Source: Dehalococcoidia bacterium (GTDB lineage Bacteria > Chloroflexota > Dehalococcoidia > UBA2979). From it: a stretch of 25,016 bases of DNA. Each line of letters opens with the position of its first letter. Within the stretch, counting starts at the first letter, position 1. The position numbers were made by a program, and so were the translations under genes. The stretch spans positions 1 through 25,016 of the forward strand of contig JALOAL010000028.1 of assembly GCA_023228825.1 (NCBI GenBank). The letters run 5' to 3'. This document shows positions 15,817 through 22,970 of the stretch, piece by piece. The notes beneath the pieces are model-generated. The model had not been told where the DNA came from, did not search any database, and was given only the letters and a program-made list of their open reading frames with translations.

Positions 15817-17820
15817 ATGCTCAGCGTCTCGCCCGCCCTGCTCGCCGCGGCCCGCTCCCCGAGCGCCCGGCCCTTCATCAGCCTTGCCGTCAGCGACCGC
15901 GACGCCGGCGCCGTGCGCCTCCGCCTCCAACACTGGAGCCAGGGCGACGAACCAGACGGCCCCGCAGCCGTCGCCGCCCCCGACGACGGCTCACTCCTGC
16001 GCGCGCGCATCGACCCCAGCGACAGCACCCTCTACGTGCAGCGCGTCGCCGCCCCCAGCCCACAGGCCGACTTCACCACCTGGAGCGCCATCGGCAGCGC
16101 CCACCCCCCCGCCGGACTCGCACTCGCCGCCGCCGGCGCACGCGCCATCCTCGTCTTCGCCGCCGCCGGCGACGTCGGATACGTCCACAGCACCGACAGC
16201 GGCGCCACCTGGACAGCCCCTGCCCAACTCGCAGACCCCGCCGGACCCATCACCGCCGTTGCCGCAGCCACCGACAGCGACGGCCGCGCCATGGTCGCCT
16301 GGGCCGTCGCCGGCCAACTCTGGGCCATCACCCGCACCCACGCCGCCGCCGCCTGGAGCAGCCCCGCCCAGTGGAGCCACAGCGACGCCCTGGACTCCAT
16401 CACCGGACTCGTCGCCAGCCGCGAGCCCGACTGGGCCATCCAACTCTCCGGCGTCGACCCCCACGGACACGCCGGCGCCTGGACTACCAACCTCGGCGCC
16501 GGAATCTCCATGCCCCCCGGCCAGTGGTCAGCACTCGAGCCCGTGATCCTCGCCGCCCCCGGCACTGACGTCACCTACCGCGCCTCCGGCATCTTCCACG
16601 CCAGCGTCCCCCGCCTACTCCTCAGCGAGGCCTACGCCGGCGGCGGAGCCTTCGCCCAGCCCATGATCGCCACCGCCATCGACGGCGCCCTCTACACCGA
16701 CGGCAACTGGCGTGACGTCCTCCCCCTCGGCCTCCCAGACGCCCCCTACGGCGTGCACGCCACCACCCGCGGCGACAGCGCCTACCTCACCACCGCCCAC
16801 AGCCTCTGGCACACCACCACCGCCGCCCCCACACAGGAGGTCGCCCACCACCTCCTGCGGCTGCGCTACTACACCGAGTCCCTGCCCGGCGGATTCGGCA
16901 TCCCCCGCGAGCGCCTGCGCTTCACCCTCGCCACCGAGGGCGACGAGGGCGACGAGGGCGACACCGTGAGCGACGCCCTCGTCCCCGGCGCCGAGGTGCG
17001 CTTTCGCGCCGGTTACTACACCACCGACGGCCCCGAAGCCCCCGGCAGCCGCGCCCTGTGGGTCTCCTCCGTGCGCCGCGAGCCCGGCCACGTCCACGTC
17101 GAAGCCGAAGGCCCCCTCGCCGTCATGCACCGCTGGCGCGCCAGCCGCCAGATCACCTGGGCCCCAGGCGAGCAGAGCGTCCTCCAGATCGCCCAGGCCA
17201 TCACCCGCCTCGCCGGCTTCGGCATCGCCACCACCAACCCAAGCACCGTCGCCCAGACCCAGCAGCCCCCCTACACCCTGCGCGCCGGCGACCACGGAGA
17301 CGCCGCCCTGCGCCGCCTGCTCGCCCGCACCCCCGACCTGCTCTATAACCGCGGCCTCCAGGTCGTCATGCTCGAGGCCCACCCCCAGGACAGCGCCGCC
17401 GCCACCTTCGCCCTCCACCCCCTCGCCGAGCAGCACCCCATCCGCGCCGCCGGACTCATCCAGGACCGCGAGCGCATCGGCTGGGCGCGCGTGCTCGGCG
17501 ACGGCTCCGCCGCACAGGCCGTCGACCTCCAGGCCCTCGACCTCGGCGGCGGAATCGCCCTCGCCGTGGACGAACACCTGGACGACCCCGTCGAGACCGC
17601 CGACCGCGCCGCCGCCGAGGTGCGCCGCGCCGCCCTCGCCGCCCAGCACGCCTGGATCGAGGTGCCCCCCCACCCCGCCATCGAACCAACCGACGTGATC
17701 GAGGTCGACCGATGGGCGCTCGGCGTCGGCGCCACCTACCGCGTCGTGAGCGTGGATCTCGAGTACGCCACCCGGCCCCGCGCCCGCTACGACATGCGCC
17801 TCGGACTGGGAGCGCTCTAG
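15817..17820 (+). CDS. Beta-propeller/tail-hub fusion phage protein
   Basis: A 667-residue protein in two parts. After an N-terminal beta module (1-85), residues about 95-340 look like a beta-propeller with repeated A-x-A/V-x-W units and one clear Asp-box, STDSGATW (125-132), as in sialidase/BNR folds. Residues about 345-667 resemble tail hub or baseplate proteins: RLRFTLATEG, VRFRAGYYTTDG, LWVSSVRREPGHVHVEAEG, then a helical stretch (VLQIAQAITRLAGFGIAT) and a C-terminal YRVVSVDLEYATRPRARYDMRLGL strand pair. An EGD triplet repeat lies at about 375-382. Roles inferred: surface recognition by the propeller, attachment to the particle by the hub. No sialidase catalytic set is visible. ATG 15817 is four bases after the previous stop, with GGAGGGG at 15803-15809; its TAG overlaps the next start. 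Confidence 0.72.
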   Translation: MLSVSPALLAAARSPSARPFISLAVSDRDAGAVRLRLQHWSQGDEPDGPAAVAAPDDGSLLRARIDPSDSTLYVQRVAAPSPQADFTTWSAIGSAHPPAGLALAAAGARAILVFAAAGDVGYVHSTDSGATWTAPAQLADPAGPITAVAAATDSDGRAMVAWAVAGQLWAITRTHAAAAWSSPAQWSHSDALDSITGLVASREPDWAIQLSGVDPHGHAGAWTTNLGAGISMPPGQWSALEPVILAAPGTDVTYRASGIFHASVPRLLLSEAYAGGGAFAQPMIATAIDGALYTDGNWRDVLPLGLPDAPYGVHATTRGDSAYLTTAHSLWHTTTAAPTQEVAHHLLRLRYYTESLPGGFGIPRERLRFTLATEGDEGDEGDTVSDALVPGAEVRFRAGYYTTDGPEAPGSRALWVSSVRREPGHVHVEAEGPLAVMHRWRASRQITWAPGEQSVLQIAQAITRLAGFGIATTNPSTVAQTQQPPYTLRAGDHGDAALRRLLARTPDLLYNRGLQVVMLEAHPQDSAAATFALHPLAEQHPIRAAGLIQDRERIGWARVLGDGSAAQAVDLQALDLGGGIALAVDEHLDDPVETADRAAAEVRRAALAAQHAWIEVPPHPAIEPTDVIEVDRWALGVGATYRVVSVDLEYATRPRARYDMRLGLGAL

Positions 17821-18026
17821 TGATCGCCCGCGCCGTCCTCATGGCCTTCGACGACAGCACCTACACCGCCACCGTGCGCTACGTCGGCTCCCTCTCCGCC
17901 GTCGTCGCCGGCGTCCCCGTCTCCCGCGCCATCGACGACGCCCTGATCACCCAGGGCCGCACCCTCGCCGTCGCCCTCTTCACCACCAGCAACCCCCACG
18001 ACGCCATGGTCATCGGAGTGTGGTGA
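17820..18026 (+). CDS. Small OB-like protein of the phage cassette
   Basis: A 68-residue protein. The start is the GTG overlapping the previous stop (TAGTG, 17818-17822), so translation depends on the hub gene. The pattern DDSTYTATVRYVGSL, then VAGVPVSRAID, then GRTLAVALFTTSNPHDAMVIGVW is a row of five short strands like the OB barrels of tail-hub and spike proteins. It would sit at the end of the hub. It is the last gene of the cassette; the stop is part of a small hairpin. Fold assignment is by pattern only. Confidence 0.62.
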   Translation: MIARAVLMAFDDSTYTATVRYVGSLSAVVAGVPVSRAIDDALITQGRTLAVALFTTSNPHDAMVIGVW

Positions 18027-18045
18027 GCGACAGCGCTCCTCTTTC
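18025..18045 (+). terminator. Weak terminator after the phage cassette
   Basis: GAGCG (18025-18029) pairs with CGCTC (18034-18038) around ACAG and is followed by the pyrimidine run CTCTTT. The stem is only 5 bp and overlaps the stop codon. Confidence 0.35.
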
Positions 18046-18087
18046 CGCATTCGGTGTAATCTGTGACGGCAGGGAGAGAGGCGCGCC

Positions 18088-18396
18088 GTGGTTGCAGCAA
18101 CTCCACGAACGCTCATGCGCGATGCGGAACAACTGTTCCGCTCAACCGCCGTGCCCGACTCTCTTGCCTTCTTCTCCGATCTCTCGCCCCTGAATCAGCG
18201 GCTCTTCGTCGTCGAGTTATGGGAGGCCCTATCGAAGGCCTCGATCAGCGGCCGCCAGGAGGATGAGCGAGCCCTTCTTGAGATGCTCGAAGGCTGGGAA
18301 GCCACGGCCGACATCGAGCGGCACCCCGAGATCGTGGCTGAGATCCAACGCCCGAAGGAGTATGTACGAGTCGATCTGGACAGCCTGGACGACTAG
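18088..18396 (+). CDS. Hypothetical protein, antitoxin-like size
   Basis: A 102-residue mostly helical protein I do not recognise. SPLNQRLFVVELWEALSKASI and DERALLEMLEGWEATADIERHPEIVAEIQ are amphipathic helices; the end is acidic (YVRVDLDSLDD). The layout resembles small antitoxin or regulator proteins but no toxin gene is adjacent, so this is only an impression. GTG 18088 is preceded by AGGGAGAG. The DNA is less GC-rich than ruvB, like the helicase gene, suggesting it arrived with the accessory stretch. A TGTAAT at 18055-18060 could be a -10 box, without a clear -35. Confidence 0.6.
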   Translation: MVAATPRTLMRDAEQLFRSTAVPDSLAFFSDLSPLNQRLFVVELWEALSKASISGRQEDERALLEMLEGWEATADIERHPEIVAEIQRPKEYVRVDLDSLDD

Positions 18397-18496
18397 AAGT
18401 TCCGCGGACTCTGGCGACTCCGTCTCGGCGGTCAATGCTGGCCGAGCCTCTTGCCCCGCATCCGATGGCCCCGAGTCAGGCCCCGCCTTCCACCTC

Positions 18497-18508
18497 GAAC
18501 GCCTGTTC
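18497..18508 (+). promoter_or_regulatory. LexA (SOS) box upstream of ruvB
   Basis: GAACGCCTGTTC is an exact GAAC-N4-GTTC match, 15 bp before the ruvB ATG. ruvB is a classical SOS gene, so this placement strongly supports the operator and the consensus used for the 6346 site. Confidence 0.75.
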
Positions 18509-18523
18509 TGCTAGACTCCCGCC

Positions 18524-19585
18524 ATGACTGACCGGCCCGAGCGCACCGGCCCACTGGCGCCGACGACCACGGATGAGGACCTGGGCGTCGAGTCCTCGCT
18601 GCGGCCGCGCCGGCTGGAGCAGTACTTTGGCCAGGAGCGCATCAAGGACGGCCTGCGCATCCAGATCGAGGCGGCCCGCAAGCGCGAGGAGCCGCTGGAC
18701 CACCTCCTGTTCCACGGCCCGCCCGGCCTGGGCAAGACCACGCTCGCCATGATCGTGGCGGCGGAGATGGGCGTCTCCATCCGCATCACCAGCGGGCCCG
18801 CCCTTGAACGCGCGGGCGACCTTGCGGCCCTGCTCACCAGCCTGCAGCCCGGCGACGTGCTGTTCATCGACGAGATCCATCGCCTCTCGCTGGCGGTGGA
18901 GGAGGTGCTCTACCCGGCGATGGAGGACTTCTCCGTCGACATCATCCTGGGCAAGGGCCCCAAGGCCCGCGACGTGCGGCTGAAGTTGAACCGCTTCACG
19001 CTGGTGGGCGCCACCACGCGCTTCGCCATGGTGTCGCAGCCCCTGCGCGACCGTTTCGGCGCCGCCTACCGCATGGACTTCTATGACGACGACGCCCTCT
19101 CCCAGATCGTGACCCGCTCCGCCGGGGTCATTGGCTGCCGCATCCAGGAGGACGGCGTCCACGAGATCGCGCGACGCTCCCGGGGCACCGCCCGCGTGGC
19201 CAACCGCCTGCTCCGGCGCGTGCGCGACTATGCCGAGGTGCGCGCGGACGGCGTGGTGACCTCCGCAGTGGCGGGGGCGGCCCTGGAGCAACTGGAGATC
19301 GACGAACTGGGCCTGGACCAGATGGACCGCGACCTGCTGCGCGTGATGGCGGAACGCTTCGGCGGCGGCCCCGTGGGCCTGGACACCCTGGGCGCCGCGG
19401 TCTCCGAGGAGTCCGACACGATCATGGACGTCTACGAGCCGTACCTGCTGAAGATCGGCTTCATCCAGCGCACGCCGCGCGGCCGCATCCTCTCCCGCAT
19501 GGGCTACGAGCACCTGGGCATGCAGCCCCCCGCCCACCTGGGCCCCCAGGTCTCCCTCTTCGACAACGGCCAGTTCCAGGACTGA
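18524..19585 (+). CDS. ruvB: Holliday junction branch migration ATPase RuvB
   Basis: A 353-residue AAA+ motor that, with RuvA, drives branch migration of Holliday junctions in recombinational repair. Walker A GPPGLGKT is at 65-72, Walker B FIDEIHR at 115-120, sensor 1 GATTR at 162-166 and the arginine-finger region PLRDRFG at 173-179; the C-terminal winged helix contains LKIGFIQRTPRGR. Length is that of the family (330-355). ruvA and ruvC are not adjacent, so the gene stands alone here. An SOS box at 18497-18508 overlaps its likely promoter. ATG 18524 lacks a strong ribosome site. It faces the thioesterase gene across 122 bp. Confidence 0.97.
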   Translation: MTDRPERTGPLAPTTTDEDLGVESSLRPRRLEQYFGQERIKDGLRIQIEAARKREEPLDHLLFHGPPGLGKTTLAMIVAAEMGVSIRITSGPALERAGDLAALLTSLQPGDVLFIDEIHRLSLAVEEVLYPAMEDFSVDIILGKGPKARDVRLKLNRFTLVGATTRFAMVSQPLRDRFGAAYRMDFYDDDALSQIVTRSAGVIGCRIQEDGVHEIARRSRGTARVANRLLRRVRDYAEVRADGVVTSAVAGAALEQLEIDELGLDQMDRDLLRVMAERFGGGPVGLDTLGAAVSEESDTIMDVYEPYLLKIGFIQRTPRGRILSRMGYEHLGMQPPAHLGPQVSLFDNGQFQD

Positions 19586-19632
19586 CGCCCCGCCGCCGCC
19601 AGCGGGGACGCGGAGATCGAGGGGATCCGGGG

Positions 19633-19647
19633 GGGCCGAACCGGCCC
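19633..19647. terminator. Small hairpin between ruvB and the thioesterase gene
   Basis: GGGCCG and CGGCCC pair around AAC in the 122-bp gap between two convergent stops. It could end transcription from either side; there is no T-run. Confidence 0.35.
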
Positions 19648-19707
19648 GCACCCCGACTTCGCTCCACGGCGACGGCTGGCGCTTCTGCGCGCCCGACCCG
19701 CCGGGCG

Positions 19708-20151
19708 CTAGCCCTTGCGGAGGATGGTGAAGGTCGCCCGCCCGGTGGCTACCAGGGCGCCGTCCCCGTTTCGCACGTGGACCTGGGTGAAGGCGATCGT
19801 GCGGCTGGAACGGAGGATGAGGCCCTCCGCAACCACGTCGCCGGTGGCGGCGTTCAGGAACGTCACGTTCAGGTCCAGCGTCGCCTGGCCTCGGTAGTCC
19901 GCGTCGCCGCCGAACTGGCTGATGATGGCGCCGCCGGCGGCCGCGTCGATGAGCGAGGCGATCGCGCCGCCGTGCATGATCTCCGGGCGCCGGGTGCCGA
20001 GGCCTTCTCGCATGGGCAGGCGCAGGTAGACGTGGCCGGGCGCCACGGCGCGATCCACCCGGATGCCGAGCGACACCCAGTACGGGACGGCGTCCGCCGC
20101 GATGCGTTCGACGAGGACGGGATCGCCCTCGGGAGGTGAGAGTCCGCTCAC
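19708..20151 (-). CDS. PaaI-family hotdog thioesterase
   Basis: A 147-residue protein that likely hydrolyses an acyl-CoA thioester. The PaaI/4HBT signature PEIMHGGAIASLIDAAAGGAI is at about 56-76, with His60-Gly-Gly and Asp69 as the usual catalytic and binding residues; TLDLNVTFLNAATGDVVAEG and GALVATGRATFTI are the following hotdog strands. The start is GTG 20151, which overlaps the stop of the PspC gene (GTGA), so the two are coupled; an upstream extension would run through the PspC tail in another frame. Substrate unknown; PaaI itself acts on phenylacetyl-CoA derivatives, but no such pathway genes are near. Confidence 0.88.
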   Translation of the reverse strand: MSGLSPPEGDPVLVERIAADAVPYWVSLGIRVDRAVAPGHVYLRLPMREGLGTRRPEIMHGGAIASLIDAAAGGAIISQFGGDADYRGQATLDLNVTFLNAATGDVVAEGLILRSSRTIAFTQVHVRNGDGALVATGRATFTILRKG

Positions 20152-20828
20152 AGGCGCGGTGCTTCGTTCGTGCCCGTGTCCGGCTGCGTCTCCGGCGGGC
20201 TGGGTGGTGGCGTGGATGGCGGCACCGGCGGCGACGGCTGCGTCCCCGGCCACGGCGGCGGACCCGGCGTCTGGGGCGTCTGGGGCGCCGGGGGCGTGCC
20301 GGGCGTCTGGGGTGTCTGGGGCGTCTGGGGCGCCGGGGGCGTGCCGGGCGTCTGGGGTGTCTGGGGCGTCTGGGGCGCCGGGGGCGTGCCGGGCGTCGTG
20401 GCGTCCGGCGCGGACGTGCTGCCCTCGGCCGGAGGCGTGGCCTCGGACGCCGGGGACGCCGGGGACGCCGGGGGCGGCGGAGGCGGCGAGGCGGCTCGGT
20501 CCTGGCTCGTGCTCCCGATCTCGCTCGCGGCCTCACGGGCGTGGCGCGAGACGATCGCCGCCGCCTCCTTCGCGCGCGAGGTGGCCTCCCGGACTTCCTC
20601 CCGGATCTGGTCTGCGCTCGGCAGCCCCACGGCGGCGTCGCCCTCGGCGGGCATGATCAGCCAGAGGGCGAGGTAGACCAGGACGCCGGCGCCGGCGGTG
20701 AGCACGGCGATGGCTATCGCCGCCACGCGCACCAGGGTGGGGTCCGTGTCCAGGCGGCGGCCAATGCCAGCGCAGACCCCGCCGATCATCGCGTTCTGCT
20801 TGTCGCGGGTCAGTCGGTTGGTAGCCAT
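20148..20828 (-). CDS. PspC-domain membrane protein with Pro/Thr-rich repeat tail
   Basis: A 226-residue protein. Residues 3-60 are a PspC domain: RLTRDKQNAMIGGVCAGIG, then LVRVAAIAIAVLTAGAGVLVYLALWLIMP as one or two membrane helices. PspC proteins take part in envelope-stress responses. A charged helix (67-100) follows, and the last about 115 residues are Pro/Thr/Gln/Ala with a 15-residue repeat PGTPPAPQTPQTPQT, likely extended and exposed. ATG 20828 has no strong ribosome site. The stop overlaps the thioesterase start. The repeated tail is unusual and could vary in length without a frameshift. Confidence 0.85.
   Translation of the reverse strand: MATNRLTRDKQNAMIGGVCAGIGRRLDTDPTLVRVAAIAIAVLTAGAGVLVYLALWLIMPAEGDAAVGLPSADQIREEVREATSRAKEAAAIVSRHAREAASEIGSTSQDRAASPPPPPPASPASPASEATPPAEGSTSAPDATTPGTPPAPQTPQTPQTPGTPPAPQTPQTPQTPGTPPAPQTPQTPGPPPWPGTQPSPPVPPSTPPPSPPETQPDTGTNEAPRL
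20264..20397 (-). repeat. 45-bp in-frame repeat in the PspC tail
   Basis: Units of 45 bp lie at 20284-20328 and 20329-20373 and a 24-bp partial copy at 20374-20397, with shorter matching sequence upstream from 20264. Each encodes 15 residues. Confidence 0.9.
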
Positions 20829-20937
20829 GCGGGCAGGATACCTGACGGGGGAAGCACCCCGGGGAGGCCTGGGCGGGCAGGTCGACAGAAATCGCGATCT
20901 GATGCGCGACCGTGTAACGCGGCGGCGCGAGCGCGGC

Positions 20938-20970
20938 GGCCCCGAGGCGGCCCCGAGGCGGCCCCGAGGC
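20938..20970. repeat. 11-bp tandem repeat, three copies
   Basis: GGCCCCGAGGC is repeated exactly at 20938-20948, 20949-20959 and 20960-20970, followed by a partial copy. It lies in the gap (20829-21032) between the ABC exporter stop and the PspC start; apart from this and the next array I see no gene there. Confidence 0.92.
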
Positions 20971-20988
20971 GGCCTCGGCGTGCCCCGG

Positions 20989-21043
20989 TCAGCGCTCGGT
21001 CAGCGCTCGGTCAGCGCTCGGTCAGCGCTCGGTCAGCCCTCGG
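20989..21043. repeat. 11-bp tandem repeat, five copies, at the ABC gene stop
   Basis: TCAGCGCTCGG occurs at 20989, 21000, 21011 and 21022 and as TCAGCCCTCGG at 21033-21043. The last unit contains the TGA of the ABC gene; because 11 is not a multiple of three, the array places TGA codons in all three minus frames. Confidence 0.92.
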
Positions 21044-22970
21044 TGCGTTCGGCCACGGCCTCGTCGTGGGAGAGGCCGGTGAAGGTCATCTTGTAGAGGT
21101 CGGCGTAGACGCCGTCGCGGGCCATGAGTTCGTCGTGGCTGCCGATCTCCACGATCTCTCCCTCGCGCATGACCACGATGCGGGTGGCGTTGCGGATGGT
21201 GCTCAGGCGGTGGGCGATCACGAACGAGGTGCGATCGCGCAACATCGTGTCCAGCGCCCGCTGGATCAACTTCTCCGTCTGCGTGTCCACGTTGGCCGTG
21301 GCCTCGTCCAGGATGAGGATGCGCGGGTCCGCGATCAGTGCGCGCGCGAACGAGATCAACTGGCGCTGGCCCACGGAGAGGTTCTGGCCGCGCTCGTGCA
21401 GCACCGTCTCGTAGCCGTCCGGCAGGCGATCGATGAACTCGTTGGCGCCCACCGCGGTCGCCGCGGCCACCACGTCCTCGTCCGTGGCGTCCAGGCGGCC
21501 GTAGCGGATGTTCTCCGCGATGGTGCCGGAGAACAGGTACGGCTCCTGTAGCACAATGCTGATGTTGCGGGTCAGGTCCGCCAGCCGGATCTTGCGGATG
21601 TCGTGCCCGTCGATCAGCAGTCCGCCCGCCTTGATGTCGTAGAACCTCGGCACGAGCGCGGTGACGGAGGTCTTCCCGGCGCCGGTGTGGCCCACGAGCG
21701 CGATGGTCTCGCCGGGCTCCACGTGCAGGTCGAAGTCCTTCAGCACCGGCACGCCCGGGACGTACTCGAACTTCACGTGGTTGAAGTCCACGCGGCCCTC
21801 CACGCGGTCGAGGGCGATGGCGTCCGGCGCGTCCTGGATCTCCGGGACCGTGTCCAGCACCTCGAAGATGCGGTGGGCGCCGGCCATGGCGCGCTGCAAC
21901 TGGGTGTACTGCAGCGTGATGTCGCGCACGGGGTTGAAGAAGCGCTGGATGTAGAGCAGGAAGGCCGTGGCGAACTCCACCGCCTCGCTGGCGCCCAGGT
22001 CGCCGTTGAAGGTGCGGATGCCGATCACGATCAGCACCAGCGCGGAGGCGACGGTGGAGAGGATCTCCACCATGGGCATGACCAGCGCCTGCAACTTCGC
22101 CGCGTCCAGGTTGGCCCGCAGGTTCTCGTCGTTCAGGCGGCCGAAGTGGCGGAGGTTCTCCTCCTCCCGCCCCATGGACTGCACCACGCGCACGCCGGAC
22201 ACGTTCTCGTTCAGGTTGGAGTTCACAATGGCAATGGCGATGCGGGTCTTGATGAAGGCCTGCGCGGCGTAGCCCTGCCAGAGCACCATGAAGATCACCA
22301 GCACCGGGATCACGGCCATTGCCACCAGCGCCAGTTGCACGTCCAGCGCGAACAGGAAGCCGATGATCAGCGCGAGGCCCAGGATGTCCGACAGCACGTT
22401 CAGCGCGCCCGAGGTCATCAGTTCCTGCAGCGTCACCACGTCCGAGGTCACCCGCGACATCACGCGGCCGACCTCCTCGTTGTCGTAGAAGCGCATGGAC
22501 AGGCGGTTGAGGTGCCTGAACATCAACTTGCGGAGGTTCAGGAGCAGGCTGTGGCCGATGTGCCCGGTCATGAGCCGCTGGACGGCCATGGCCACAAAGC
22601 CGATCACGGCCAGGGCGACCAGCGCCAGGCTCACCTGCATCAGGTCGGAACGGATCGCGGCGGTGGCGGCTGCCTGCTCGGCCGCCGGCAGTTCGCCTCG
22701 TTCGATCAGGCGGTCCAGGATGCTGCCGAGCCCGCGGCCAATGATGTACGGCTGCGAGTACTGCGCCACGGAGACCACGATCATCGCCACGATCGCCGTG
22801 ATGCCGCGCCAGCGGTAGGGCTTGATGAACGGCCACAGGCGCGCCATCAGGCGGGCGTCGTAGACCTTGCCCAGTTCCTGGTAGTCCCAGCCGTCCGAGC
22901 GCCCTCGACGGACCGGGCCGCCGTCGCCCCCGGACCAGCCGGCCGCGCCTCCGCCGCCCCAGTACGCCAT
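21033..22970 (-). CDS. ABC exporter half-transporter, catalytic subunit
   Basis: A 645-residue fused membrane-ATPase protein. Six membrane helices lie between about 50 and 350; a Gly-rich N-terminus precedes them. Walker A GHTGAGKT is at 427-434, Q-loop VLQEPYLF at 473-480, the signature is LSVGQ (531-535, not LSGGQ), Walker B ILILDE at 551-556 with the catalytic Glu556, and the H-loop His at about 587 (VIAHRLST). It pairs with the adjacent subunit: this one supplies the active Walker A/B, the partner its LSGGQ. Homologues include TM287/TM288 and BmrCD multidrug exporters; substrate here unknown. Its ATG overlaps the TAA of the upstream gene (TAATG). The stop is inside an 11-bp repeat array. 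Confidence 0.94.
   Translation of the reverse strand: MAYWGGGGAAGWSGGDGGPVRRGRSDGWDYQELGKVYDARLMARLWPFIKPYRWRGITAIVAMIVVSVAQYSQPYIIGRGLGSILDRLIERGELPAAEQAAATAAIRSDLMQVSLALVALAVIGFVAMAVQRLMTGHIGHSLLLNLRKLMFRHLNRLSMRFYDNEEVGRVMSRVTSDVVTLQELMTSGALNVLSDILGLALIIGFLFALDVQLALVAMAVIPVLVIFMVLWQGYAAQAFIKTRIAIAIVNSNLNENVSGVRVVQSMGREEENLRHFGRLNDENLRANLDAAKLQALVMPMVEILSTVASALVLIVIGIRTFNGDLGASEAVEFATAFLLYIQRFFNPVRDITLQYTQLQRAMAGAHRIFEVLDTVPEIQDAPDAIALDRVEGRVDFNHVKFEYVPGVPVLKDFDLHVEPGETIALVGHTGAGKTSVTALVPRFYDIKAGGLLIDGHDIRKIRLADLTRNISIVLQEPYLFSGTIAENIRYGRLDATDEDVVAAATAVGANEFIDRLPDGYETVLHERGQNLSVGQRQLISFARALIADPRILILDEATANVDTQTEKLIQRALDTMLRDRTSFVIAHRLSTIRNATRIVVMREGEIVEIGSHDELMARDGVYADLYKMTFTGLSHDEAVAERTEG

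Noticed and set aside
19858..19870. GAACGTCACGTTC as a third SOS box
   Set aside because: The spacer is 5 bp, not 4, and it lies inside the thioesterase coding sequence.
18476..20536. Long Arg/Pro-rich minus-strand open frame
   Set aside because: It is antisense to ruvB and out of frame with the thioesterase and PspC genes; composition is that of a high-GC shadow.
20938..21043. CRISPR array
   Set aside because: Units are 11 bp, directly adjacent and without spacers, and no cas gene is nearby.
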